A program made the position numbers and the translations under genes. A stretch of DNA of 26,195 nt from Pseudomonadota bacterium. GTDB lineage: Bacteria; Pseudomonadota; Gammaproteobacteria; Burkholderiales; JABEVD01. This document shows, in pieces, positions 6,763 to 14,220 of the stretch; the stretch's first letter is position 1, and every line of letters starts with the position of its first letter. The notes under the pieces are model-generated. The model was not told where the DNA came from. It made no database searches and was given only the letters and a program-made list of their open reading frames with translations. The stretch is from assembly GCA_021811205.1 (NCBI GenBank), contig JAJZPK010000003.1:1-26195 (forward strand), read 5' to 3'.

Positions 6763-8454
6763 TTAACGCCCGAAGAGTCCCTTGAGGAAATCATTGCGCT
6801 TTTGCTCGATCTTCGATTTCAGAACACTCGAGGCCATGGCGCCCATGTCGAGCGAATAATGAAGCGCATCGAACGGCCCCGAAATGCGTACGGGAAAGGT
6901 CAGCCCCTTGAGGGACGAGAGATCTGCCCCGCCCTGTCCCTGAAGCGTGGAGACGAGCGATACCTTCGCGAGATAATTCATGGCGCTCCTGCCGATATCG
7001 ATTTCCCCATTCCCGCCCACGCGGAGCAGCGGGGATTTGGCAGAGAGATCGCTGTTGTGGGCTATGCCGTTCCTGATGTCGAAGCTGGCGGAAAGCTCGG
7101 AGAAATCGGTCTTTTCGGATGCGCTCGCCGATCCCGCTTTCGCTTTCAAGCCTCTCAGCATGGCGGCAATGTCGAATCCCTTCACCGCACCGTCGGAAAG
7201 ACGCACCGCTGCCTTGCCATTCAGGGTTTTCTTCAGCTCTCCGAAATAATTCCCTGACGCAGTCACATCGACGGAAACATTGCCCTTCCCTTCGACGATG
7301 TCCTTGTTCGCAAGATCCCTGATGAGCGGGCCGACACTGATTCCGGAAAGCGTTTCCTTGACCGAAAATCTCGGGACGGATGCAGCCCGGATCTCGATTC
7401 TTCCTGACGACTTTCCCTGGTAAAGGTCTGTTTTTACAGGATCAAGATCGAGCCTTGAATCGGCAGCCTGCGCAACAATCACCACATTGGACAGCGTGAG
7501 CCCATATACCTTCAGCGCGCCGACATTGAGCTTGCCCGCCCCATTCAATTTCTGCAAGAAGGAAAGATCGAATGGCTTGGCCGGCCCCTTCTCTTTCGAG
7601 GCATACTTGTCGACGTCAAGCTTGTCGACATGGACGTCGAAATGGTACACAGGGGAAGAAAAACCTTGCATGGCGAGCTTCGCATCGACATGGCTTGCAT
7701 CGAAATTCGAAGAAAGATCGGCCGATGCAACATCCCGATTCGTGTCGATGGAAACCGATCCCTTGATGAATGCAGCAAGCTTTCCGCTCGTGTAGCTCGA
7801 ATCGATGTTGCCGAACTCGTATTTTCCCGATCCCATGAGCAGGCCGCTCGTGAAATCGAGATGCGATTTTTCCTTTCCCCGATCGATGTCCATCTTGAGT
7901 GAAATGCCGGTATGCACACCAGATTTCAGCCTGCCAGTTTTCAGATCGATATTGTCGAGCACGAGCTTGCTCCCCGATTTCAGGTCTTCGTATGAAATCG
8001 CGCTGTTCTTCACTTCGACTCCGCCGATGTCGAATTCTGCCTTTCCTTTTCCGCCGCCACCGAAAAGGTCATCGTAATTCGTCGTTCCGTCCTTGCGACG
8101 GACCAGCATGACGCGCAATCCGTCAATATCCATCTTGTCGATCTGCAGCGCGCCATGGAGCAAGGGCAACCATGCGACATCGAGAACGGCATTGCCGATG
8201 GATGCGAACTCCCCCTTTCCCCCGGATCCACTCATGGAAGCCTTGCCCAGATCAAGCGCCAGCCTCGGGAAAAACTTGAGACCGATGTTGCCCTCCAGAT
8301 TCAGGGTACGGTGCGTCTCCTTCCTGACGAGCTCATTGATTTGCGGCTTGTATTCGTTAGGGTTGACCGTGATGGCGAGATAGGCGACAAGTGCAATGAA
8401 AATGGCCAGCAACGCGGCAATGCAGAGCGCGGCATATTTGAGCATTTTTTTCAT
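6763..8454 (-). CDS. AsmA-family protein
   Basis: A 563-residue protein with one N-terminal membrane segment (about residues 7-29) followed by NPNEYKPQINELVRKETHRTLNLEG, the standard opening of AsmA proteins. The long remainder is beta-rich and periplasmic, with repeated amphipathic strands. The C-terminal AsmA_2-like region runs about 370-540 (LNGKAAVRLSDGAVKGFDI, FDIRNGIAHNSDLSAKSPLL, LKGLTFPVRISGPFD). AsmA proteins are anchored in the inner membrane and belong to the bridge-like group linked to lipid transport to, and homeostasis of, the outer membrane. The first ATG is only two bases from a GGGGAA; a second ATG at codon 4 has better spacing, so the true start is uncertain by three residues. 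It lies 76 bases before oxyR on the same strand but has no clear link to it. Confidence 0.9.
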   Translation of the reverse strand: MKKMLKYAALCIAALLAIFIALVAYLAITVNPNEYKPQINELVRKETHRTLNLEGNIGLKFFPRLALDLGKASMSGSGGKGEFASIGNAVLDVAWLPLLHGALQIDKMDIDGLRVMLVRRKDGTTNYDDLFGGGGKGKAEFDIGGVEVKNSAISYEDLKSGSKLVLDNIDLKTGRLKSGVHTGISLKMDIDRGKEKSHLDFTSGLLMGSGKYEFGNIDSSYTSGKLAAFIKGSVSIDTNRDVASADLSSNFDASHVDAKLAMQGFSSPVYHFDVHVDKLDVDKYASKEKGPAKPFDLSFLQKLNGAGKLNVGALKVYGLTLSNVVIVAQAADSRLDLDPVKTDLYQGKSSGRIEIRAASVPRFSVKETLSGISVGPLIRDLANKDIVEGKGNVSVDVTASGNYFGELKKTLNGKAAVRLSDGAVKGFDIAAMLRGLKAKAGSASASEKTDFSELSASFDIRNGIAHNSDLSAKSPLLRVGGNGEIDIGRSAMNYLAKVSLVSTLQGQGGADLSSLKGLTFPVRISGPFDALHYSLDMGAMASSVLKSKIEQKRNDFLKGLFGR

Positions 8455-8473
8455 TTCCCCATTCCTGTCTGCC

Positions 8474-8479
8474 TATAAT
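8474..8479 (+). promoter_or_regulatory. -10 element before the histidine kinase
   Basis: A perfect TATAAT lies 15 bases before the ATG at 8495. No convincing -35 is visible, and no Shine-Dalgarno precedes either in-frame ATG (8495, 8501). The transcript would have a leader of fewer than about 10 bases, so near-leaderless translation is possible. Confidence 0.4.
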
Positions 8480-8494
8480 TGTTTTATTTTAGTC

Positions 8495-9610
8495 ATGCCC
8501 ATGGAAAACAGAAATTCGCTCCAGTCATTTCTCGGCAGCACGGAGAAATGCATGTCCGTGATCGATGCAGTTGCTGACGGCATCCTGCTGTTCGACCAAT
8601 CGGGCGTTTTTTTTGGATGCAATCCGAGCGCGGAACGCATTCTCGGGTTGACGTGCAACCAGATGCGCGGCAAGAAGCTGAATGAAATGGGATGGCATTT
8701 TTTCAGGGAAAACGGATCGCGCTTCCCTGAGAAAAGCCTCCCTCCTTCCGTCACCCTGCGCACCGGAAAACCATGCAAGGATGTGATCATGGGAATTTCC
8801 AGGCAGGAAGGGAACATCACCTGGATCAAGGTCAATTCGGAAGTGCTTGCAAGCGAAACGCAACCCTTCGCCATCATGTTCTCCTTTTCCGACATCAGCG
8901 AGCACAAGCGGCAGCAGGAAGCGCTTCAGCAATCCTACAGCGCGTTGCGCGAACTCTCGTTCAGGTTGCAGCATGCCCGCGAAGTGGAACGGGCGAACAT
9001 CGCAAGGGAAATCCACGACGAACTCGGCTCGACTCTCACCTCCATCAAATTCGATCTCAGCTGGTCTGCAGAAAAATCGGGGAACCGGGCGCAGCTCGAA
9101 GACATTTTCAAAGGTCTGGATTCGGCCATCCAGAGCGTCAAGCGGATCTGCACGTCTTTGAGACCGGCCATTCTCGACGATCTGGGTCTCTTGGCCGCCC
9201 TCGAATGGCAACTCGGGCAATTCGGGAAAAAATCCGGAATCCGCTGCAAGATAGAGACGAAAGGCAAGGAGCCTGTTGTGCCCCAGGATGTCGCGACCGG
9301 CATTTTCCGCATCTTCCAGGAAACGCTCACGAACATCGCGCGCCATGCGGAAGCGGCGAACGTGAAAGTGGAATTCAAGGCCAATGAGCGGGATATCGTG
9401 CTGGCGGTCAGCGACGACGGCAAGGGAATCGACCCGAAAAAAACGGCCGCATCCAAGTCCCTCGGCATCCTCGGCATGATCGAGCGTGCCCAGGCCCTGG
9501 GCGGCGCACTTTCGGTGCAGGCGGCCAAACCAAGAGGAACGCGCGTGACGCTTTCCGTGCCGCTTGAAAGAAGAACGTCCGCCAGGACTAGCGCCGCCAG
9601 TATCCCCTGA
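8495..9610 (+). CDS. Soluble PAS-domain sensor histidine kinase, NarL/NarX-type (orphan)
   Basis: A 371-residue kinase without membrane segments. The PAS domain covers about residues 15-137. The HisKA_3 dimerisation domain holds the phospho-accepting His174 in ANIAREIHDELGS; the HATPase domain has the N box FQETLTNIARHA (Asn280), the G1 box SDDGKGID (307-313) and GILGMIERA (324-332). Kinases of this class phosphorylate LuxR-type (NarL/FixJ) response regulators. None is encoded in the window, so the partner lies elsewhere. The frame is open back to 8396, but that stretch overlaps the divergent AsmA-like gene, so the ATG at 8495 (or 8501) is preferred. The 3' end overlaps the convergent aldolase pseudogene by 23 bases. 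Confidence 0.92.
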   Translation: MPMENRNSLQSFLGSTEKCMSVIDAVADGILLFDQSGVFFGCNPSAERILGLTCNQMRGKKLNEMGWHFFRENGSRFPEKSLPPSVTLRTGKPCKDVIMGISRQEGNITWIKVNSEVLASETQPFAIMFSFSDISEHKRQQEALQQSYSALRELSFRLQHAREVERANIAREIHDELGSTLTSIKFDLSWSAEKSGNRAQLEDIFKGLDSAIQSVKRICTSLRPAILDDLGLLAALEWQLGQFGKKSGIRCKIETKGKEPVVPQDVATGIFRIFQETLTNIARHAEAANVKVEFKANERDIVLAVSDDGKGIDPKKTAASKSLGILGMIERAQALGGALSVQAAKPRGTRVTLSVPLERRTSARTSAASIP

Positions 9611-10217
9611 ATTTTTCCATCACTTCATCCATCTGCGCTTCAGAGAGGATGAGCGGCTCGCCGACCTGCAGCGCTCTCCAGTACTGCTCGCAGAGGGATT
9701 CGACCTCCATTGCAAGCCCCATCGCTTCAGACAGATCCCGTCCGCAGGCGATCATGCCATGATTGCCGAGCAGACAGGCACGCCTGTCTTCCAGTGCCGA
9801 CAAGGCATGATCGGAAAGCGCCTACGTGCCGAAAAGCGCATAGGGCGCACAGCGTATGGTATGGCCGCCCGCTGCGGCAATCATGTAATGGAAAGGCGGG
9901 ATTTCCATGCCCAGGCAGGCAAGCGTCGTTGCGAATGGCGAATGGACATGAACGACCGCACCGAATTCCGGGCGGCTCTGCAGGATATCCCGGTGAAAGC
10001 GCCACTCGCTGGAAGGCCGCTCTCCCGAGATGACATTTCCTGCGAAATCCATGAATACCATGTCTTCAGGCTTCATCGCCTCCGGCGGCATGGCCGAAGG
10101 GGTGACGAGAAAACCGCCTTCGCACCTCGTGGAAATATTGCCCGAAGATCCCCTGTTGAGTCCAAGTTCGAGAAGGCTCATGGACGAACTGACCAGCGCC
10201 AACCTCAGCGCTTGCAT
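9588..10217 (-). pseudogene. Class II aldolase/adducin-family gene interrupted by an in-frame TAG
   Basis: One reading frame of 209 codons plus a stop shows the whole family: LGLNRGSSGNIST near the start, the putative catalytic Glu71 (SSEWRFH), zinc ligands His90 and His92 (VVHVHSPFATTLA) and the third ligand His153 (LLGNHGMIACG). All four positions are exactly two less than in E. coli fuculose-phosphate aldolase (73, 92, 94, 155), so there is no indel. Codon 132 is TAG (plus 9822-9824) in CAPYALFGT-stop-ALSDHALSALE. Relatives commonly have FGTQ there, so CAG to TAG by one transition is the simplest explanation. The first fragment ends before His153 and should be inactive. An amber suppressor or a base-call error would make the gene intact. 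The start overlaps the Rap1a-like gene; AGGAAG lies nine bases before the ATG. Confidence 0.85.
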
Positions 10218-10549
10218 GGATAGGCTTCCTCGAGCGCCTTCTTCACCAGAAGGCTCGCCGGCCTGTCGAGTTCCCTGGCATGGGTTTTCAGATATTTCCC
10301 GACGATCTCCTCCGCACGGGAAGCCGCAAGCTTGTCCGGAACGCAGAGCGCCATGCTCTCGACCGCGCCCTGCACGTAGCCGATGTAGAAACCCGCATCG
10401 ATCGCGTCCGAGCCCAGATTTCCGGCATCTTTGATCATCCTTTGCCTGGCATCAAATCTTTCGAGAAGCGTGTGCCCATCGAGATAGCCCCCGGCACATG
10501 CAGCAGCAGCATAAAACGCCAGAAACAAACCCAACCCTATTCTCGGCAT
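10205..10549 (-). CDS. Secreted Rap1a/Tai-like protein
   Basis: A 114-residue protein with a signal peptide (about residues 1-19, ending AAAACAG). The Rap1a/Tai-type core follows: FYIGYVQGAVESMALC, VGKYLKTHARELDRPASLLVKKALEEAYPC, with paired cysteines at about 69 and 112. Named members (Rap1a, Tai4) are periplasmic immunity proteins that neutralise type VI amidase effectors. Many chromosomal homologues have no known effector, and none is seen here, so immunity is not claimed. It has a good Shine-Dalgarno (CGGAGAA). Its end overlaps the aldolase start by 13 bases. Confidence 0.75.
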   Translation of the reverse strand: MPRIGLGLFLAFYAAAACAGGYLDGHTLLERFDARQRMIKDAGNLGSDAIDAGFYIGYVQGAVESMALCVPDKLAASRAEEIVGKYLKTHARELDRPASLLVKKALEEAYPCKR

Positions 10550-10602
10550 GTTTTCTCCGATTTGAAAAATATCTTCGATGGTCTACTTTGAATCATTCGG
10601 TG

Positions 10603-10631
10603 CCCGCCTTTCCCCTTGGCGGGTTTTTTTT
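10603..10631 (+). terminator. Intrinsic terminator facing plus-strand transcripts
   Basis: A CCCGCC / GGCGGG stem (10603-10608 and 10618-10623) with a 9-base loop is followed directly by eight T residues. Orientation is plus, yet both flanking genes are on the minus strand. The nearest plus-strand gene upstream is the histidine kinase ending at 9610. The hairpin begins its T tract only three bases from the stop of the beta-CASP gene; in the minus direction there is no T tract. Confidence 0.8.
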
Positions 10632-10633
10632 GC

Positions 10634-11992
10634 TCAGAGTTCGAAACTGGCCCCCAGGGCGGGCATTTCGACCTTGCCTTTCAGGAGTGAGGCAAAACGG
10701 CTCATGCATTCGGCCTCGCCATGGACCAGGAAAGTGGCTTGCACCCCTTCTATGCCGTCGTGCCAGGCCAGCAGCTCGGCCTGATCGGCATGGGCCGAGA
10801 ATCCGTTTATGGTTCTGACCCGAGCGCGCACCGGCACTTCCCTGCCGTAGATGTGCACTTCCTTGGCTCCGTCAATGATTTTCCTGGCAAGCGTTCCCGT
10901 TGCCGCATAGCCCACGAAGACGACCGTGCAGTTTTCCTTCCAGAGATTGTTCTGGAGGTGATGCCTGATTCGCCCGCCCGTGCACATGCCCGCCCCGGCC
11001 ATGATCACCGCCCCGCCGCTGATCCCGTTGATGGCAATCGATTCCGCCGTCTCGCGCGTGAAATGGAGCCCCTGGAGATGGAAGGGATCGCGCCCCTTGC
11101 GGAACATCGCTGCCGTCCTCTCTTCATAGCATTCAGGATGCTTCTCGAAAATCTGGGTTGCCGAAATGGCCATGGGCGAGTCCAGGTAAACCTGAGTGGT
11201 TCTGGCAAGCCTGCCCTTGTCCACGCCGTCCCTCAGGAAATACAGCAGCTCCTGCGCACGCTCCAGGGCGAATGTCGGGATGATCACGTTTCCGCCCTGC
11301 CTGAAAGTATCCTCGACGACTTCATAGAGTTCTTCGACGGACGGCTCGAACGGCTTGTGCAAACGGTCGCCGTAGGTGGTTTCCATGATGACGTAGTCGG
11401 CCGCATGAGGGGTTGCCGGGCTTCGCAGGATGGGCCTTCCCGTATTGCCGATATCTCCCGAAAAAAGAACAGAGCGCTTCTCTCCTTTTTCCTGCATCTC
11501 GAGCAGGATGCTGGCCGACCCCAGGATGTGGCCCGCATCGAAAAAGGTTGCGCGCAGGTTCGGCGCAATATCCACGGGTCTACCGTAGCTTGCAATTCGA
11601 CCGAAAAAGTCCAGCACGTAAAAGGCATCCAGAATGGTGTAAAGCGGCTCCGAATGATGGCGGTTGTGACGGACTTCTTCTTCCTGAAGATGAGCCGAGT
11701 CGATCATGACGAGGCGCGCAAGCTCCCTCGTTGCGGCGGTCGTCACGATCTCCCCCCTGAACCCCCGCTTCACGAGCAGGGGCAGCCTGCCGCAATGGTC
11801 GAGGTGGGCATGGGTAAGCAGGACATAATCGATTTCCGCAGGCTCGAAGCCGAAAGGCTCCGCATTCTCTTCCTCGAGCTCACGCCCGCCCTGATAGAGA
11901 CCGCAGTCGATGAGGATTTTTTTCCCGCAGCATTCCACCATGTGACAGGATCCGGTGACGCCGCGGTCGGCGCCGTGGAAAGAAATTTTCAT
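10634..11992 (-). CDS. Metallo-beta-lactamase/beta-CASP-fold RNA-type nuclease
   Basis: A 452-residue protein. The metal motif HAHLDH is at 61-66, with His155 (DAGHILGSA), Asp180 (FSGDIG) and the beta-CASP signatures IPTFALERAQELLY (238-251), GFSAHAD (397-403) and VHGE (423-426). This is the CPSF-73-like bacterial family of exo/endoribonucleases; the substrate RNA is unknown. Length and motifs are complete. The start is supported by GGGAGG about five bases upstream and by MKISFHGADRGVTGSCH, the family's normal N-terminus. An extended -10 (TGATATCAT) lies about 25 bases upstream. It is followed after 84 bases by the Rap1a-like gene. Confidence 0.95.
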   Translation of the reverse strand: MKISFHGADRGVTGSCHMVECCGKKILIDCGLYQGGRELEEENAEPFGFEPAEIDYVLLTHAHLDHCGRLPLLVKRGFRGEIVTTAATRELARLVMIDSAHLQEEEVRHNRHHSEPLYTILDAFYVLDFFGRIASYGRPVDIAPNLRATFFDAGHILGSASILLEMQEKGEKRSVLFSGDIGNTGRPILRSPATPHAADYVIMETTYGDRLHKPFEPSVEELYEVVEDTFRQGGNVIIPTFALERAQELLYFLRDGVDKGRLARTTQVYLDSPMAISATQIFEKHPECYEERTAAMFRKGRDPFHLQGLHFTRETAESIAINGISGGAVIMAGAGMCTGGRIRHHLQNNLWKENCTVVFVGYAATGTLARKIIDGAKEVHIYGREVPVRARVRTINGFSAHADQAELLAWHDGIEGVQATFLVHGEAECMSRFASLLKGKVEMPALGASFEL

Positions 11993-12016
11993 GTAGCCTC
12001 CCTTGCTTTTTAGGCG

Positions 12017-12025
12017 ATGATATCA
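12017..12025 (-). promoter_or_regulatory. Extended -10 of the beta-CASP nuclease gene
   Basis: On the minus strand TG-A-TATCAT, an extended -10 form, ends 24 bases before the ATG. The -35 region 17 bases upstream is weak (GTGAAT). Spacing leaves room for the GGGAGG ribosome site. Confidence 0.4.
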
Positions 12026-12084
12026 GGGTTCAGGGCTGCATTCACCCTCCCCTTTTCGCCCGCCAAGCTGGAATGCCGAAAATT

Positions 12085-12237
12085 TCAGCGCTGAGCAGCG
12101 TCCTTTTCTTCAGATTTTCCCTCTTCGACCTGGGCAGAAATCAGTTCCAGAATCGATTCGCCGCCCGAACCTTTTTTTACGGCATCCATGATGAGCCTGA
12201 ACCAGTCGTCGCTTCTGTCGTCTATAACCTGCCCCAT
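12085..12237 (-). CDS. Candidate 50-aa acidic small protein
   Basis: ATG to TGA encodes 50 residues: MGQVIDDRSDDWFRLIMDAV, a short Lys-Lys-Gly-Ser-Gly-Gly linker, then ESILELISAQVEEGKSEEK. Two amphipathic helical segments separated by a glycine-rich turn make a plausible helical hairpin. A GGAAG lies six to seven bases before the ATG and a good promoter lies upstream, which together lift it above chance. A TAA precedes it in frame with no other start between. No homologue is recognised and no function is proposed. It lies between umuC and the beta-CASP gene on the same strand. Confidence 0.5.
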   Translation of the reverse strand: MGQVIDDRSDDWFRLIMDAVKKGSGGESILELISAQVEEGKSEEKDAAQR

Positions 12238-12269
12238 GAAATCTTCCGAGTCGATATTGAAAGACTTGC

Positions 12270-12298
12270 ATTATATTCATGTCGAAAGAAAATTTCTA
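12270..12298 (-). promoter_or_regulatory. Promoter for the 50-aa small gene
   Basis: On the minus strand TAGAAA (12298-12293, 4 of 6) and a perfect TATAAT (12275-12270) are separated by 17 bases, 32 bases before the small gene's ATG. It lies just after the umuC stop in transcription order. Confidence 0.55.
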
Positions 12299-12319
12299 TA
12301 GGCCATCATGACAATATGG

Positions 12320-13588
12320 TTACAGTGCATGCGCGACGGGAAGCGCTTTCCAGTCAGTGGTATAGGCCGGCGTTCTGTTTCCCCTCCTCGTCGACCAGGA
12401 TCGATCTGCTGCAAGGCCTGAAATCCCCGGACCAACCTTGTTCCGCCCATGGCGCAGATTGATCTCATCCAGCGTTTTCATCAGCCTTGAGTGCTTCGAG
12501 TCCCCCTCCCTGTCGGCAAAGAGATCCATGGTCTGCAAATGCTTGCCCGACAGCTCGATCAGCACGATTCCCGCCTTGGCGTACGCATATCCTGGGCGAT
12601 AGATCCGCCTCAATCCGGAAAGCGCAGCTTTGGTCAGGCGAAGAGTGTCGTCCGTGGAGTCCGCCAACGGCACGGTCGATTCCATGGCATAGGTGTCAAG
12701 AGAAAAAGGGCTGGTCCTGATATACACCCTGACGGCGCCGCATACTGACCCCTGACTCCTCAATTTTTGCGCTGCGATCGAGACATGGAGAGAGACCGCC
12801 TCCTCGAGCTCTTCGCATTCAAAAACGCTCCTCCCGAACGAACGGCTCGACATGATGCCATGCCGGTTCGGTGAGACCTCCTCAAGGTCGCGGCAGGCCA
12901 TCCCGTTCAATTCGGAAACCATACGCCCGAGATTGATGCCGAATAGCGCATACATCCTGGTCTGATCTGCACATTTGAGATCAAGCACGGAGCTGATGCC
13001 GATCGAATCCAGCCCTTCTTTCAGCCTTTTGCCAACTCCCCACACTTCGCCGACGTCGATTTCGGAAAACAGTCTGTCGATTTTCGCCTCTTCCATGACG
13101 GTGAAATCGCACACCCCTTCCCATTCGCCCCGCTTCTTAGCGACATGGTTGGCGAGCTTGGCGAGGGTCTTGGTTGGAGCGATCCCGACGCAGACCGGAA
13201 GCCCTATCCACTGTTTCACCCTTTTCCTGATCTGCTGTGCATATCCTGAAAGATCGAAAGAAAATCCGGAAAAATCGAGGAAACATTCGTCTATCGAATA
13301 GGTTTCGATGTTCGGTGAAAAGGTCGAGAGAATGGACATGAACCGGTTCGACATGTCCGCGTAGAGCGCAAAGTTGCTGGACAACGGGATGACGCCTTTC
13401 GCAAGACCTTTCGCCTTGAACCAGGGAATGCCCATGGGAATGCCGAGCGCTTTCGCCTCGTTCGATCTCGCCACAACGCAACCGTCGTTGCTGGAAAGCA
13501 CCACTACCGGTTTTCCTTCCAGTTTCGGTGCGAAAACCCGCTCGCAGCTGACGAAGCAGTTGTTGACGTCCACCAGTGCGATCTTCAT
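12320..13588 (-). CDS. umuC: UmuC, catalytic subunit of DNA polymerase V
   Basis: A 422-residue Y-family polymerase. Catalytic acids are visible as Asp7 in [13 protein letters not shown] and Asp100-Glu101 in [15 protein letters not shown]. The finger region [26 protein letters not shown] and the helix-hairpin-helix part [17 protein letters not shown] are intact, and the C-terminus [12 protein letters not shown] is the usual UmuC ending. It performs error-prone synthesis across DNA lesions with UmuD'. The ATG overlaps the umuD stop (ATGA). No truncation is seen, so the operon appears functional. Confidence 0.97.
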   Translation of the reverse strand: MKIALVDVNNCFVSCERVFAPKLEGKPVVVLSSNDGCVVARSNEAKALGIPMGIPWFKAKGLAKGVIPLSSNFALYADMSNRFMSILSTFSPNIETYSIDECFLDFSGFSFDLSGYAQQIRKRVKQWIGLPVCVGIAPTKTLAKLANHVAKKRGEWEGVCDFTVMEEAKIDRLFSEIDVGEVWGVGKRLKEGLDSIGISSVLDLKCADQTRMYALFGINLGRMVSELNGMACRDLEEVSPNRHGIMSSRSFGRSVFECEELEEAVSLHVSIAAQKLRSQGSVCGAVRVYIRTSPFSLDTYAMESTVPLADSTDDTLRLTKAALSGLRRIYRPGYAYAKAGIVLIELSGKHLQTMDLFADREGDSKHSRLMKTLDEINLRHGRNKVGPGISGLAADRSWSTRRGNRTPAYTTDWKALPVAHAL

Positions 13589-14142
13589 ACCTTGTGCAGC
13601 ACTCTCGTCACCACGCCCCAGACGACGAGTTCTTCCCCTTCAATGAATTCGATATCGGGATATTCCGGATTCTCGGCGACCAACCTCACGGATTTTCCCG
13701 ATCGCCTTAACCGCTTCACCGTGAGTTCCCCATCGACCACGGCCACGACGACATGCCCATCATTTGGCTCGATCGCACGGTCGACGATGATCTCGTCCCC
13801 GTCATGGATGCCTGCCCCGATCATCGACCATCCGGAAACCCTCAGGATGAAGGAGGCTTCCCGGTGCAGGATCAGATGCTCGTTGAGATCCACCCTGTCT
13901 TCCATGTGATCTTCCGCAGGACTAGGAAATCCCGCGGGAATAGTGTGGGACATGATCGGGATCGTTCTGCCCGGGACAGCGAGCGAAGATCGCCTGCAGT
14001 CGGAAAGATAGCCGAGAATTTTCTCGACCTGGCTCAGGGGAACCCTGATCGGCTTGGTGGGCTCGCTGTAGGCCCCCGAACCCGCCTTTCTGCCCGCTCC
14101 CGGCCGGTGTCCGCCACGCCCTGATTTGATCATTTCCTTCAT
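13585..14142 (-). CDS. umuD: UmuD-like LexA/S24-family autoprotease with N-terminal extension
   Basis: A 185-residue protein from the ATG at 14142. The self-cleavage site is seen as Ala70-Gly71 ([12 protein letters not shown]), the nucleophile as Ser106 ([15 protein letters not shown]) and the general base as Lys143 (ELTVKRLRR). Compared with E. coli UmuD (139 residues, cleavage after residue 24) it has about 46 extra N-terminal residues: a basic [16 protein letters not shown], then [20 protein letters not shown], which resembles a strand-helix DNA-binding arm. Similar extensions are known in some UmuD-like proteins. Cleaved UmuD' would pair with UmuC. The start could also be the ATG three codons later. 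An extended -10 lies just upstream inside a perfect inverted repeat. Confidence 0.92.
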   Translation of the reverse strand: MKEMIKSGRGGHRPGAGRKAGSGAYSEPTKPIRVPLSQVEKILGYLSDCRRSSLAVPGRTIPIMSHTIPAGFPSPAEDHMEDRVDLNEHLILHREASFILRVSGWSMIGAGIHDGDEIIVDRAIEPNDGHVVVAVVDGELTVKRLRRSGKSVRLVAENPEYPDIEFIEGEELVVWGVVTRVLHKV

Positions 14143-14146
14143 CTTT

Positions 14147-14166
14147 TGATTATCGCACAATAATCA
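14147..14166. promoter_or_regulatory. Perfect 20-bp inverted repeat in the umuD/phosphotransacylase divergent promoter region
   Basis: TGATTAT-N6-ATAATCA with seven perfectly matched base pairs per arm and spacer CGCACA. It overlaps the candidate umuD -10 (14149-14154), the position of a repressor operator. It does not fit the CTGT-N8-ACAG LexA box known from beta- and gammaproteobacteria. Confidence 0.6.
14149..14157 (-). promoter_or_regulatory. Extended -10 of umuDC
   Basis: On the minus strand TG-C-GATAAT (5 of 6 in the hexamer plus the TGn extension). It ends seven bases before the ATG at 14142, so the leader would be extremely short. The -35 is weak. Confidence 0.4.
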
Positions 14167-14181
14167 TTTTGGGGGAAGAAA

Positions 14182-14190
14182 TGCTATCAT
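14182..14190 (+). promoter_or_regulatory. Extended -10 of the phosphotransacylase gene
   Basis: TG-C-TATCAT, 5 of 6 in the hexamer with a TGn extension, 30 bases before the ATG. No good -35 is present; the inverted repeat at 14147-14166 covers that region, so one protein could affect both divergent promoters. Confidence 0.4.
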
Positions 14191-14220
14191 GGAATTGAGC
14201 CATTCACCGGAATTTCTGTC

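Larger units (their letters stand above)
11993..12319. other. Longest stretch without a long gene (327 bases)
   Basis: It contains, in plus order, the promoter region of the beta-CASP gene, a candidate 50-aa reading frame on the minus strand (12085-12237), its candidate promoter, and about 20 bases up to the umuC stop. A plus-strand open frame crossing it (12073-12462) runs into umuC antisense and lacks protein-like composition. No tRNA, repeat array or intrinsic terminator is seen. Confidence 0.6.

Noticed and set aside
8396..8494. Upstream start of the NarX-type kinase giving a membrane-like N-terminus
   Set aside because: The stretch is antisense to the AsmA-like signal anchor, which explains its hydrophobicity.
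10721..12013. 430-codon open frame on the plus strand opposite the beta-CASP gene
   Set aside because: The minus-strand protein has all catalytic motifs; the opposite frame is a shadow, as are those at 5805-6785, 15701-16753 and 19878-20555.
12073..12462. 129-codon plus-strand open frame between the beta-CASP and umuC genes
   Set aside because: It runs antisense into umuC and lacks promoter, ribosome site and domain; the minus-strand 50-aa frame explains the coding-like signal better.
12320..12480. UmuC C-terminus suspected to be frameshifted
   Set aside because: The end [12 protein letters not shown] is the normal UmuC terminus; the gene is intact.
14142..14220. Canonical CTGT-N8-ACAG LexA box before umuD
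   Set aside because: Searched on both strands; only the different inverted repeat is found.
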